A DNA stretch of 64,000 bases. It comes from Tenacibaculum sp. MAR_2010_89 (GTDB lineage Bacteria; Bacteroidota; Bacteroidia; Flavobacteriales; Flavobacteriaceae). Below are positions 25,445 through 35,220 of the stretch, one piece after another. The DNA lies in contig NZ_FNUB01000005.1 in the NCBI RefSeq assembly GCF_900105985.1, positions 3,162,001-3,226,000 on the forward strand, read 5' to 3'. The notes below the pieces were generated by a model. The model had not been told where the DNA came from. It ran no database searches and saw only the letters and a program-made list of their open reading frames with translations. Numbering within the stretch: the first letter of the stretch is position 1; every line of letters starts with the position of its first letter. The translations under genes were made by a program, and so were the position numbers.

Positions 25445-27550
25445 TTATTTTAATCCTCTTGCAGTTAACATTGGTTTTGCCTCTGGGTCACGACCAGCAA
25501 ATGTTTTATACATCTCAGCATAATCCATAGTATTTCCTTTTGACAAAATTTGTTCACGGAATTTTTGTCCATTTTCACGAGTTAATAAACCATTATTTTT
25601 AAACCAATCATATGCATCATGGCTTAACATTTCAGTCCATAAATATGAATAATACCCAGCGGCATAGCCTCCACTAAATATATGGGCAAAATATGTTGAA
25701 CGATACCTTGGTGGTATTTCTGCTACCTTTAATTTCATTTTTTCTAATGCTGCTTCTTCAAACTTAACAACATCATCAATTTTAGTATCAGACGAAATTG
25801 TATGCCATTGCATATCTAAATTAGACGAACATAAATTTTCAATCATAGAATATCCTTGATTAAAAGTTCCTGCATTTTTAATTTTTTGCAGTAATTCAGC
25901 TGGTATTACTTCTCCTGTTTTATAGTGTAAAGCATAATTGTTTAATACATCTGGGTGCGTAGACCAATTTTCATTAAACTGTGATGGGAACTCTACGAAA
26001 TCTCTAGCTACACTTGTACCTGAAATAGAAGCGTATTTTTGATTTCCAAACAACCCATGTAATGCATGTCCAAATTCATGAAACATTGTTTCAACCTCAT
26101 CAAAACTAATTAATGCTGGTTCTCCATCAGCTGGTTTCTCAGAATTACACACATTATAAATTACAGGTTTTTGATTACGTAACTTAGATTGCTTTACAAA
26201 TGAACTCATCCATGCTCCTCCTCTTTTACTATCTCTTGCAAAAAAATCTCCAAAATAAAGTCCTAATTTACTTCCATCTTCTTCAAAAAGCTCATAAACC
26301 ACTACATCAGGATGATAGGTTGGAATATCTGTACGCTTTTTAAAAGTAATACCATACAATTTTGTAGCTGCAAAAAACACTCCTTTTTCTAAAACATTTG
26401 TTAATTCGAAATAAGGTTTCACCTCTTCTTCATTTAAATTGTATTTAGATTTACGAACTTTCTCAGCATAATAATTCCAATCATAGGGAGCTAATTTAAA
26501 ACCTTCTTTACCCTTATTAATCTCAGTTTGAATTTCTTTTATTTCAGAAGATGCTTTTTCTAAAGACCCTGGAATTAATCCGTTAAACATTTCAAAAACT
26601 TTTTCTGGTTTAGATGCCATAGTGCCCTGTAAACTCCAACTTGCATAATTATCAAACCCTAAAACTTTTGCTTTTTTAGCACGTAATAACGCCATCTTTT
26701 TTACCAAATCACTAGTATCAAAATCTCCACCTTCAGCTCTTAAAATAGATTTTTTAAAAAGCTCTTCCCTTACGCCTCTATTTTCTAAAGTTTGTAACGA
26801 TGGTTGTTGCGTAGTATTAATTAATTGAATTTCATATTTGCCATCTTTTTCAATAGCTTTTATTTTATCTTCTGAAAACCCTTTTAACTTCTTTTTATCG
26901 ATAATTGTTACTCCTCCTTTTTTACTTGCATCTAATAGTTTTTTTCCAAAATCATTAGATAAACTAGCTAATTCAGAATTGATTTCTTTCAATTCTTTTT
27001 TCTTCTCTTCTGATAAATTAGCTCCAGATTTTACAAAGTTTTTATAATTTTCTTTTACTAAATGAATTGATTCAGCATCGTTTGATTTAATAGTTTCTAG
27101 GTTATCATAAACCTTTTTTATTCTTTTAAACAACTCCGTATTTAAAAAAATCTCATCTGAATGTTGTGAAAACTTTGGCGCTAATTCTTTTTGAATATCT
27201 TTAATAGTATCATTTGTATGAGCTCCTGCTAAGGCATAAAAAACTGAAGTAACCCTATCCATTACTCTATTACTTTCTTCTAAAGCAAGAATTGTATTTT
27301 CAAAAGTAGGCTCATCTTTATTAGCTACAATTTTTGCTATCTCTTCATTTTGAAGTTCCATTCCTTTTAAAATGGCTGGTTTAAAATGACTATTTTTTAT
27401 TTTAGTAAAATCAGGTGTTCCATATTCTAAATTACTTTTAACAAGTAAAGGATTTTCAGGTGTATCCATTTTAGTTTCTTTTTTTGCTTCTTTTGTATTA
27501 CATGAAATTGTAAAAACTAAAGTTGCAACTACTATTATATATTTTTTCAT
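25445..27550 (-). CDS. M3 family metallopeptidase, Dcp-like lipoprotein
   Basis: 701 aa with a lipoprotein signal peptide (lipobox FTISC). The zinc motif HEFGH is at residues 491-495 (MFHEFGHALHGLFG), with the downstream Glu in the YSMIENLCSS region. Dcp removes C-terminal dipeptides from peptides. The lipobox suggests an envelope location, unlike cytosolic E. coli Dcp. It is second in an operon after nadC. Confidence 0.93.
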   Translation of the reverse strand: MKKYIIVVATLVFTISCNTKEAKKETKMDTPENPLLVKSNLEYGTPDFTKIKNSHFKPAILKGMELQNEEIAKIVANKDEPTFENTILALEESNRVMDRVTSVFYALAGAHTNDTIKDIQKELAPKFSQHSDEIFLNTELFKRIKKVYDNLETIKSNDAESIHLVKENYKNFVKSGANLSEEKKKELKEINSELASLSNDFGKKLLDASKKGGVTIIDKKKLKGFSEDKIKAIEKDGKYEIQLINTTQQPSLQTLENRGVREELFKKSILRAEGGDFDTSDLVKKMALLRAKKAKVLGFDNYASWSLQGTMASKPEKVFEMFNGLIPGSLEKASSEIKEIQTEINKGKEGFKLAPYDWNYYAEKVRKSKYNLNEEEVKPYFELTNVLEKGVFFAATKLYGITFKKRTDIPTYHPDVVVYELFEEDGSKLGLYFGDFFARDSKRGGAWMSSFVKQSKLRNQKPVIYNVCNSEKPADGEPALISFDEVETMFHEFGHALHGLFGNQKYASISGTSVARDFVEFPSQFNENWSTHPDVLNNYALHYKTGEVIPAELLQKIKNAGTFNQGYSMIENLCSSNLDMQWHTISSDTKIDDVVKFEEAALEKMKLKVAEIPPRYRSTYFAHIFSGGYAAGYYSYLWTEMLSHDAYDWFKNNGLLTRENGQKFREQILSKGNTMDYAEMYKTFAGRDPEAKPMLTARGLK

Positions 27551-27589
27551 TTTTGTATAAATTATAGTTGTATTAGTTAGAAAATATAT

Positions 27590-28450
27590 TTACTCGACAG
27601 CTTTAAGGCTTAGATCCAAATTATAAACTGAATGTGTTAATGCTCCAGAGGAAATAAAATCTACACCACACTCTGCATACTCTCGTATAGTTTTTTCATT
27701 AATTCCTCCTGAAGATTCTGTTAAACATGTATCACCTATAATTTTTACAGCCTTACGTGTATCTTCATAATTAAAATTATCTATTAAAATTCTATAAACT
27801 CCCTCATTAGCTAAAATTTCCTTAATTTCATCTATACTTCTAGCTTCCACAATTATTTTAATGTCAATTTCTTTATCAGCTAAGTATTTTTTTGTTTTTG
27901 TAATTGCTTGTGTTATTCCTCCAGCAAAATCAATATGATTGTCTTTAATCATCACCATATCGTACAATGCAAATCTATGGTTTTCTCCTCCTCCAATTTT
28001 TACGGCCCATTTTTCTAATGCACGTATTCCTGGAGTTGTTTTACGAGTATCTAAAACTTTGGTTCCAGTTCCATCTAATAAATTAGCAAAAAAACGAGTT
28101 TTAGTTGCAATAGCGCTCATACGTTGCATAGCATTTAAAACTAAACGCTCCGCTTGTAAAATAGATTGAGAACGTCCTGAAACATAGAAAACAATATCTC
28201 CATATTTTACACTCTCTCCATCTTGAATTAAAGTTTCAACTTCTAAATCTTTATCTACGTATTCAAAAACTTTTTTTGCAAATTCTACTCCTGCTATGGT
28301 ACCTTCGTCTTTTACTAAAAGTTTAGCTTTTCCTTGGGCTTCAGGCGGAATACAAGATAATGAAGTATGATCTCCATCTCCTATATCTTCTCTAATAGCA
28401 TTCGTTATAATTAAATCTAACTCTTTATTAAATTGTTCTTTTGAAATCAT
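27590..28450 (-). CDS. nadC: nicotinate-nucleotide pyrophosphorylase (carboxylating)
   Basis: 286 aa. It converts quinolinate and PRPP to nicotinate mononucleotide in NAD synthesis. Typical motifs are DTRKTTPGIRALEKWAV, GGGENHRFALYDMVMIKDNH and ESSGGINEKTI. It is first in the minus-strand run nadC, M3 peptidase, pentapeptide protein, yihY. Confidence 0.97.
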   Translation of the reverse strand: MISKEQFNKELDLIITNAIREDIGDGDHTSLSCIPPEAQGKAKLLVKDEGTIAGVEFAKKVFEYVDKDLEVETLIQDGESVKYGDIVFYVSGRSQSILQAERLVLNAMQRMSAIATKTRFFANLLDGTGTKVLDTRKTTPGIRALEKWAVKIGGGENHRFALYDMVMIKDNHIDFAGGITQAITKTKKYLADKEIDIKIIVEARSIDEIKEILANEGVYRILIDNFNYEDTRKAVKIIGDTCLTESSGGINEKTIREYAECGVDFISSGALTHSVYNLDLSLKAVE

Positions 28451-28533
28451 TGTTCTTTTATTCTTGTTGTAAAAATAGTGTTTTCATCAAGAATTAAAGA
28501 ATACTATATAAAAAGTTAGCTATGAACCTATGT

Positions 28534-29907
28534 TTACAGAAAATCTTCTCCGAAATAGAAAATTGTTAAACCAACCAATTGCTTTGCTTTTGAAATTCGA
28601 TTATTCATTGCATAATAATGCGCCACATTCATCAAAAATTTTACTACATAGCTATTTGGATGTTCTTTTCTCAACTTATATATATAGTAAGCAACACTTA
28701 AATCTTCTTTTTTGTATTTAGTTCCTGTATACATTTGTAACATTTCTAAATATTCAAATCCATGCTCTTTCGTTGGCTCTATTTGAGTTCCTTCTCCAAA
28801 ATCATTCCAAGTAACTACTTGAATAAAATCTGTTGGATATTTTAATGATTCATCAAACGATTCTTTAAACACTTGCATTCCATTATCTGCTAACTCCCAA
28901 TCGTTATCTGAAGGTAATTTCCAACCACCTTCAATATAAAAATCATTAAATCTTGGATAAGCGACTCCTCCAACAATATTGGTATTAAAATCTATGTTAC
29001 TTATATAGTATTGAGACAATGTTTGCAAATGATTTTTATCAACCCAAGTATATTCTCCTGAAGAATTACCATCACCTATCATTACCTTTGAATTCCATAA
29101 TGTTAATAAATTAACGTCTGTTTTTATTGAGTTTAATATAATATTCCAATCTTCGGAACTATCGATATAACTAGGTCCAAACACCATTAATAAAGGATCG
29201 TTCTTTATATGAACATAATTATTATTCTTAAAATATTTTCTTTTTATATACTTTAAATCACCTATAGCTTGATTAATTTGAACTTGACTCAAACTTCTTG
29301 CCTGTTCTTTAATTACTCGATCTTCATACATTACAGCAAATTCAAGATTTGTTTTTTCTAATTCTGAAACAAAACTTTCCATTCCTTGTTTTATAACTTC
29401 AAAATCTAAAACATCTCTTTTTCCATACCAATCAAAAATAACCCCATCAACTCCTGCCAATTTCATTAACAATAAATGATACTGCTGTAAATCTTTATCT
29501 TTTGTTGAATAAGGACCTATTAAAGGGTAATAATGAGACGCAATTTCTCTTTTTCCTTCAGAATTAATTAAATTAGGATTTTTATTAGTCATTGTCCAAT
29601 GTTGCCCCCAAACTCCATCCACTTCAAGTGATTGAAACCAGGGCATGTAATGTACTAAAATTGGTCTTTTGGATTTCTTTTTTTTTCTTTGAATAGTGGT
29701 TTTACGATTTAATACATTCATCTCTTCTTCTTTGAGAATTTTGTTTAAATCATAACTTTCTGGCTCTTTTACCCACTCTTTATAATAATTTTTTATTTCC
29801 TGATTTACTACACTACTTTTTTTTTCTTCAATCAGGTTGTCATTACTACAAGCCACGACAAATAAAAACATCAAGGCTAGTAGTGTTTTTAATAAACCTA
29901 CTTTCAT
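28534..29907 (-). CDS. GH99-like glycoside hydrolase lipoprotein
   Basis: About 457 aa from the chosen ATG, which gives a proper lipoprotein signal (MKVGLLKTLLALMFLFVVAC). An upstream ATG at 29934 would add nine residues. The body resembles GH99/GH71-type domains: HYMPWFQSLE, ASHYYPLIGPYST, GVDGVIFDWYG, and TWNDFGEGTQIEPT near the end. GH99 enzymes cleave internal alpha-mannosides. Here the usual Glu-Trp-x-Glu is replaced by Asp-Phe-Gly-Glu, so activity may differ. Surface or periplasmic glycan processing is likely. Confidence 0.75.
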   Translation of the reverse strand: MKVGLLKTLLALMFLFVVACSNDNLIEEKKSSVVNQEIKNYYKEWVKEPESYDLNKILKEEEMNVLNRKTTIQRKKKKSKRPILVHYMPWFQSLEVDGVWGQHWTMTNKNPNLINSEGKREIASHYYPLIGPYSTKDKDLQQYHLLLMKLAGVDGVIFDWYGKRDVLDFEVIKQGMESFVSELEKTNLEFAVMYEDRVIKEQARSLSQVQINQAIGDLKYIKRKYFKNNNYVHIKNDPLLMVFGPSYIDSSEDWNIILNSIKTDVNLLTLWNSKVMIGDGNSSGEYTWVDKNHLQTLSQYYISNIDFNTNIVGGVAYPRFNDFYIEGGWKLPSDNDWELADNGMQVFKESFDESLKYPTDFIQVVTWNDFGEGTQIEPTKEHGFEYLEMLQMYTGTKYKKEDLSVAYYIYKLRKEHPNSYVVKFLMNVAHYYAMNNRISKAKQLVGLTIFYFGEDFL

Positions 29908-30030
29908 TTTTTTCTTTAACTTTTTAATTAACAAACACTTATAGCCTTTATAAATATATTTAAAAAAGTTTTTAAAAACTATAAAAAGCTTATATTTTTT
30001 AATATACTTTTATACTTTTTTAAATTTTAG

Positions 30031-30504
30031 ATGAAAATAAAACTACTTGCCATAGGAAAAACAGATAATAAACATCTGATTCAACTTATTGATGAATATC
30101 AAAATAGATTAAAGCATTATATTAAATTTACTTTAGAGATAATTCCTGATATAAAAAATGTAAAAAACTTAAGTGAACAACAACAAAAAGAAAAAGAAGG
30201 TGATTTAATTTTATCCAAACTTCAACCTACAGACCAACTAATTTTATTAGATGATAAGGGTAAGTATTATACTTCTATTGAGTTTTCTCAATATTTACAA
30301 AAGAAAATGAACTCTGGACTTAAACAATTAGTAATAGTTATTGGTGGGCCTTATGGGTTTTCAGATACTGTATATAAAAAAGCTAGCGGAAAAATTTCTT
30401 TATCAAAAATGACATTTTCTCATCAAATGATTCGCTTATTTATTGTTGAACAAATTTATCGTGGATTTACCATTCTTAAAAATGAACCATATCACCACGA
30501 ATAA
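30031..30504 (+). CDS. rlmH: 23S rRNA (pseudouridine(1915)-N(3))-methyltransferase
   Basis: 157 aa SPOUT methyltransferase. The SAM-binding knot is visible in VIVIGGPYGFSD, and the C-terminal signature is SLSKMTFSHQMIRLFIVEQ to PYHHE. It methylates helix 69 of 23S rRNA. Full length. Divergent from the GH99-like gene. Confidence 0.97.
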   Translation: MKIKLLAIGKTDNKHLIQLIDEYQNRLKHYIKFTLEIIPDIKNVKNLSEQQQKEKEGDLILSKLQPTDQLILLDDKGKYYTSIEFSQYLQKKMNSGLKQLVIVIGGPYGFSDTVYKKASGKISLSKMTFSHQMIRLFIVEQIYRGFTILKNEPYHHE

Positions 30505-30509
30505 TTTTT

Positions 30510-31370
30510 TTAATTTATAAAATCTTTCCAAGCATTAGCAAATTGAGAATCTACCAAACAGCTGGCTTTTTTCTTATCACTAGGAAAAGAAGAGTATTCA
30601 AAAAAACTATAATTTATATTATCTCCAAGAAAAGTATTTTCTTCTTTAATTTCTTGCAGCTGGTTATTCTTTAACCTTTGTTTCATTACTGATGAAAAAA
30701 ACGATCTAGCTAAAACATCTGAATCTCCAACACTATGCCCTATATTGGGTTCTTCAGCAAAACAAACAATACTCTTTTTCTCTCTGTGTATTAAAAATGC
30801 TTTTTTTACTGTTTCATTTCTTTCTTTTACATCTTTCTCTCCAGTTATTAATAATCCCGGTGGTGAATTTGTACTATAATTACCAATGCTTCCTTTTATA
30901 TTTACATAAGCTACCGTTCTAGTACTATATATTTGAGCAAAGGTGTAACTAAATCTACCTCCATGAGAAAACCCCCTCAACAAAACTGGTAAATTACTTA
31001 TATAACTTATCTTGTTTTTTATACTAATTTTATCTAATGCTTTTATCATATTAGAGGAAGCTAATTCTAAATCAGACCTAACATAAACCCCTAAAAGAGC
31101 AAGTTTTTCAGCTTTCGCATACACTTGCCATTCTTTAGAATTAACTAAACCAGTTCCATTATTTCCTCCTCCTGGGGCTAGTACTAAAATTGCTTTAGGA
31201 GTAACGCCTTCAGGCACCCATAACTTAAAAGCATTCTCATCTGGTTTTCCCATAAAAAACTCATAGGTCCAATCATCAATAAATTGTCCTTGTTCACCTG
31301 ACTTTGTTGGTTCATCAACAGAACTACACGATACACAAAAAATAACTATTAGCAATCCAATTCTTTTCAT
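30510..31370 (-). CDS. putative alpha/beta-hydrolase lipoprotein
   Basis: 286 aa with a lipobox (IFCVSC). A nucleophile elbow GFSHGG, an oxyanion-type segment LVLAPGGGNNG, an Asp in LLITGEKD and a His in EPNIGHSVGD make a plausible alpha/beta-hydrolase triad. It resembles poly(3-hydroxybutyrate) depolymerase-like or esterase lipoproteins, but the substrate is unknown. Convergent with rlmH, 5 bp away. Confidence 0.7.
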   Translation of the reverse strand: MKRIGLLIVIFCVSCSSVDEPTKSGEQGQFIDDWTYEFFMGKPDENAFKLWVPEGVTPKAILVLAPGGGNNGTGLVNSKEWQVYAKAEKLALLGVYVRSDLELASSNMIKALDKISIKNKISYISNLPVLLRGFSHGGRFSYTFAQIYSTRTVAYVNIKGSIGNYSTNSPPGLLITGEKDVKERNETVKKAFLIHREKKSIVCFAEEPNIGHSVGDSDVLARSFFSSVMKQRLKNNQLQEIKEENTFLGDNINYSFFEYSSFPSDKKKASCLVDSQFANAWKDFIN

Positions 31371-31563
31371 CTCAAATATTTATATGTCAACAATATACTA
31401 CATAAATTCAAAAAAAGATGACTTATTAAAGCTTTAAGATAAAAACACATTTCATATTACTCCTTTATTCTTTAAAGTATAATTCCTTTATTTATAGTAC
31501 ATTCAACCACTATATCCTCACATAATAAATAACAGCATTTCCTCTTAAGAGGATAAAAAATAC

Positions 31564-31571
31564 TACATTTG
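31564..31571 (+). promoter_or_regulatory. -7 box of rdgB operon
   Basis: TACATTTG matches TAnnTTTG exactly and lies 21 bp before the chosen ATG of rdgB. It overlaps an upstream in-frame TTG, which argues against that longer start. No clear -33 TTG. Confidence 0.4.
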
Positions 31572-31592
31572 TTGACAACAAATTTGTATCAA

Positions 31593-32171
31593 ATGAAATT
31601 AGTTTTTGCAACTCATAATTTAAATAAGTTAGCCGAAGTTCAAAAAATGTTACCAAACTCAATTGAACTTCTTTCTTTAAAAGATATAAACTGTTTTGAA
31701 GACATTGAAGAAACAGCAACTACTCTTGAAGGAAATGCTAAAATTAAAGCTAATTATATTACTGAAAAATTTGGTTATAATTGTTTTGCTGACGATACTG
31801 GACTAGAGGTTAAAACCTTAAACGGGGCTCCTGGCGTATATTCTGCAAGATATGCAGGTGAACCAAGTAACTCTGAAAATAATATGCTAAAATTACTTTC
31901 AGAATTAAATAAAAAAACTGACAGAGAAGCACAGTTTAGAACGTCTATTTGTTTAAATTTAAATGGAAAACAATTTTTATTTGATGGCATTTGTACTGGT
32001 GAAATTTTAACCATAAAACAAGGAGAAAAGGGATTTGGTTATGACCCTATCTTTCAACCAAAAGGTTATAATAATTCCTTTGCTGAAATGTCTTCAGAGG
32101 AGAAAAATAAAATCAGTCATAGAGGGTTAGCTATTCAAAAACTAATTGATTTTTTAAAACAACTAAATTAA
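31593..32171 (+). CDS. rdgB: non-canonical purine NTP pyrophosphatase (RdgB/HAM1)
   Basis: 192 aa from the ATG at 31593. It hydrolyses (d)ITP and XTP to keep them out of nucleic acids. Motifs: [41 protein letters not shown] and HRG. The next gene starts directly after its stop codon, indicating an operon with the siderophore-type transporter. Confidence 0.95.
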   Translation: MKLVFATHNLNKLAEVQKMLPNSIELLSLKDINCFEDIEETATTLEGNAKIKANYITEKFGYNCFADDTGLEVKTLNGAPGVYSARYAGEPSNSENNMLKLLSELNKKTDREAQFRTSICLNLNGKQFLFDGICTGEILTIKQGEKGFGYDPIFQPKGYNNSFAEMSSEEKNKISHRGLAIQKLIDFLKQLN

Positions 32172-33203
32172 TTGAGTGCTTCTAAAACATACACACAATA
32201 TTTTGTTATTTTATCAGTACTTCTGATACTTTTTCTCTTTATAAATATCAGCTTAGGCTCTGTAAAAATCCCTTTATCAAATATTTTTGACATTCTAACA
32301 GGAGGAAGTACCTCTAAAGATAGTTGGCAAACAATCATTATTAATTATCGATTACCCAAAGCTATTACTGCTATTTTAGTTGGATCCGGGCTATCAATTA
32401 GTGGCTTATTAATGCAAACATTGTTCAGAAATCCATTAGCTGGACCTTTTGTTTTAGGTATTTCTTCAGGAGCAAGTTTAGGTGTAGCTTTATTTATATT
32501 AGGTTCCGGAATATTTGGGGGTATATTTTCATCATTTATTTTTTCAAATTGGTCATTAGCTTTTGCAGCTAGTTTAGGTTCTTTTTTAGTACTTTCTGCT
32601 ATTATTATTGCAGCAAATAAAGTACGAAATACAATGTCTATTTTAATTATTGGTTTAATGTTTGGCTCGTTAACTTCAGCAATTATAAGTGTATTAGCTT
32701 ATTTTAGTGAAGCAGAACAAATTCAGCAATATCAATTTTGGAGTTTTGGTAGTTTAGGAAATTTAACTTGGAATGAAATAATCGTTTTTGCTATCATTTA
32801 CTTTATAGCTTTAACAAGTACATTTACCGTAATAAAACCTTTAAATAGTTTTTTATTAGGAGAAAATTATGCAACGAGCTTAGGTATAAACATTAAAAGA
32901 AGTAGGAATGTTATTTTATTAATAACAAGTTTACTTACTGGTGTTATTACTGCTTTTTCAGGTCCTATTGCATTCGTAGGAATAGCAGTACCTCATGTTG
33001 CTAAAATGTTATTTTCAAGCTCAAACCATAAAATATTACTACCTGCATCTGCCCTAATTGGCGCAATAATTTTACTTATTTGTGACAGTATAGCACAATT
33101 GCCTACTAGTGCTTTTATACTTCCAATTAATGCTATTACCTCTTTATTTGGAGCTCCTGTAGTTATTTGGCTATTAGTACGAAAAAAGAAAATTTATGTT
33201 TAA
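32172..33203 (+). CDS. FecCD-family ABC transporter permease (iron-siderophore/cobalamin type)
   Basis: 343 aa with about ten transmembrane helices. The signature LVGSGLSISGLLMQTLFRNPLA and the late GPIAFVGIAVPHVAKML region are typical of BtuC/FecD permeases. The only plausible start is TTG directly after the rdgB stop. No substrate-binding protein is nearby. The ATPase gene follows in the same frame after one stop codon. Confidence 0.92.
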   Translation: MSASKTYTQYFVILSVLLILFLFINISLGSVKIPLSNIFDILTGGSTSKDSWQTIIINYRLPKAITAILVGSGLSISGLLMQTLFRNPLAGPFVLGISSGASLGVALFILGSGIFGGIFSSFIFSNWSLAFAASLGSFLVLSAIIIAANKVRNTMSILIIGLMFGSLTSAIISVLAYFSEAEQIQQYQFWSFGSLGNLTWNEIIVFAIIYFIALTSTFTVIKPLNSFLLGENYATSLGINIKRSRNVILLITSLLTGVITAFSGPIAFVGIAVPHVAKMLFSSSNHKILLPASALIGAIILLICDSIAQLPTSAFILPINAITSLFGAPVVIWLLVRKKKIYV

Positions 33204-33218
33204 CATTTAAAAAGTTAT

Positions 33219-34019
33219 ATAATTACACAAATCACTAAAAATAGCGTCTTAGAAACTGAAAACCTTGCAATTGGTTATAATACCAAAAAGCAACAAAACA
33301 GCATTGCCTCGAATATTAATTTAACAATTGAAAGAGGTAAATTTGTAGCTTTATTAGGTAAAAATGGAATTGGAAAATCTACCTTACTTCGTACTTTATC
33401 TAAAGTACAAAAACCGCTTAGTGGAGTTATTAGGGTAAATAATAAAAACCTTGAAGAATATTCACATTTAGAGCTGGCTACTTCATTGAGTTTAGTATTA
33501 ACAGAACGCTTACCTCTTAGTCAATTAACCGTATTTGAATTAGTTTCTTTGGGGCGTCAACCATACACAAATTGGATTGATAAACTTACTCCTAATCATT
33601 TAAAAAAAATTCTTTGGGCTATTGATGAAACAGAAATTAGTCATTTAAAAGATAAGCGTTTTCATGAATTGAGTGATGGTCAACTTCAACGTGTCCTTAT
33701 TGCTCGTGCACTCGCTCAAGATACTGAAATTATTATCTTAGATGAACCTACTGCTCATTTAGATATTCATCATACTTTTAAAGTTTTTTCTCTTTTAAAA
33801 AAACTTGTAAAAAACACTCAAAAAACCATTATTATTTCAACGCATGAAGTAAACTTAGCCATTCAATTAGCAGATGAATTTATATTACTCTCTGAAGAAG
33901 AAATTTATACAGGTACCTCAAAAGAACTTATTTCTAAGAATGCTTTTGAAACACTTTTCCCTAAAGAACTTATAAGTTTTAACAAAACATTAGAACAATT
34001 CGTTATTAAGAAATCCTAA
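33219..34019 (+). CDS. FecE/BtuD-type ABC transporter ATPase with no canonical start codon
   Basis: About 266 aa. Walker A is GKNGIGKST, the signature LSDGQLQR, Walker B IIILDEPTAHLD and the switch His ISTHE. The frame is open from 33204, but the first ATG, GTG or TTG is TTG at 33486, beyond Walker A, so the real start must be earlier: ATA (33219), ATT (33222), or the out-of-frame ATG at 33196 overlapping the permease end. One extra base between 33196 and 33213 would connect that ATG to the ATPase frame. The coordinate given is the earliest plausible start. It partners the permease. Confidence 0.8.
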   Translation: MITQITKNSVLETENLAIGYNTKKQQNSIASNINLTIERGKFVALLGKNGIGKSTLLRTLSKVQKPLSGVIRVNNKNLEEYSHLELATSLSLVLTERLPLSQLTVFELVSLGRQPYTNWIDKLTPNHLKKILWAIDETEISHLKDKRFHELSDGQLQRVLIARALAQDTEIIILDEPTAHLDIHHTFKVFSLLKKLVKNTQKTIIISTHEVNLAIQLADEFILLSEEEIYTGTSKELISKNAFETLFPKELISFNKTLEQFVIKKS

Positions 34020-34026
34020 ATTTGAT

Positions 34027-34070
34027 GGTTGGTTTTATTTTAATACTTTTAGCATTCAATAAAACCAACC
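34027..34070 (+). terminator. hairpin after the ABC ATPase
   Basis: GGTTGGTTTTATT pairs perfectly with AATAAAACCAACC over an 18 base loop. There is only a weak T-tract, so it may be a terminator or transcript-stabilising hairpin. Confidence 0.5.
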
Positions 34071-34086
34071 TTACTTAATTAAACTA

Positions 34087-35127
34087 TTGATGAAAAAATT
34101 ACTTTATATAGCAAGTTCAGCAATTCTTGTAGCGTGTAGCTCAAGTAAAGAAGCCATTGCTATTGATAATGATGATACGACAGATTATGCTGAAAAATTC
34201 GCTAAAACAATTACAGCTAAAGATTTAGGACAACACTTATTTGTATATGCTTCAGATGAATTTGAAGGAAGAGATACGGGTGAACCTGGACAAAAAAAAG
34301 CTGTAAAATACTTAAAAGATTTTTACATTAGTAAAGGGATTAAATCTCCAATTGGAGGTAATGACTACTTCCAAGAAGTTCCTTCTGCTTATTTAAGTAA
34401 TAACCGTAGAGGTATGAAACTTAAAGATTCTGAAAACGTTGTTGCTTTCATTAAAGGTACAGAAAAGCCAGATGAAATTGTAATCATTTCTGCTCATTTA
34501 GACCACGAAGGTGTTAAAAATGGTGAAATATATAATGGAGCGGATGATGATGGTTCAGGTACTGTAGCTATATTAGAAATTGCAGAAGCTTTTAAAAAAG
34601 CTTCAGATGCTGGCAAAGGACCTAAGCGTTCTGTTTTATTTTTACATGTAACCGGTGAAGAAAAAGGTTTATTAGGATCAAAATACTATACTGAAAACCC
34701 TATTTTTCCTTTAGCTAATACAGTTACTGATTTAAACATTGACATGGTAGGTAGAGTTGATGAACGTCATAAAGGTACACCTAACTATGTTTACCTTATT
34801 GGTTCTGATAAATTAAGTACTGAGCTTCATAATATATCAGAAGCTATGAATAAAAAATACACTAATATTGACATAGATTATAAATATAACGATGAAAACG
34901 ATCCTAATCGTTTTTACTATCGTTCTGATCATTATAATTTTGCCAAACACAATATTCCTATTATTTTCTACTTTAACGGCACACATGCTGACTATCATAA
35001 ACCAACTGATACGCCAGATAAAATTAACTACGAACTGTTAGAGAATAGAACACGTTTAGTTTTTCATACTGCGTGGGAAGTAGCTAACCGTGAAAAACGT
35101 ATTATCGTTGATAAAGCTGAAAAATAA
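34087..35127 (+). CDS. M28 family zinc metallopeptidase, lipoprotein
   Basis: 346 aa with a lipobox (AILVAC). The M28 aminopeptidase zinc sites are visible in ISAHLDHEG, NGADDDGSG, TGEEKGLLGSKYY, NIDMVGR and the late His region FNGTHADYHKPTDTPD. It is probably attached to the outer membrane facing the periplasm or outside, taking part in peptide use. Monocistronic with a strong terminator. Confidence 0.93.
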   Translation: MMKKLLYIASSAILVACSSSKEAIAIDNDDTTDYAEKFAKTITAKDLGQHLFVYASDEFEGRDTGEPGQKKAVKYLKDFYISKGIKSPIGGNDYFQEVPSAYLSNNRRGMKLKDSENVVAFIKGTEKPDEIVIISAHLDHEGVKNGEIYNGADDDGSGTVAILEIAEAFKKASDAGKGPKRSVLFLHVTGEEKGLLGSKYYTENPIFPLANTVTDLNIDMVGRVDERHKGTPNYVYLIGSDKLSTELHNISEAMNKKYTNIDIDYKYNDENDPNRFYYRSDHYNFAKHNIPIIFYFNGTHADYHKPTDTPDKINYELLENRTRLVFHTAWEVANREKRIIVDKAEK

Positions 35128-35158
35128 TAGTTATTGATTATTTAAGTTACTCGTTTAT

Positions 35159-35186
35159 AAAACTCACCAAAAGGTGAGTTTTTTAT
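35159..35186 (+). terminator. terminator of the M28 peptidase gene
   Basis: AAACTCACC / GGTGAGTTT with an AAAA loop, followed by TTTT. Confidence 0.9.
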
Positions 35187-35220
35187 TTTATTTCATAAAA
35201 ACCAACCAATACTTAATATA

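Noticed and set aside
33486..34019. Short ATPase starting at TTG 33486
   Set aside because: This start would omit Walker A, which is present in frame upstream, so the true gene is longer.
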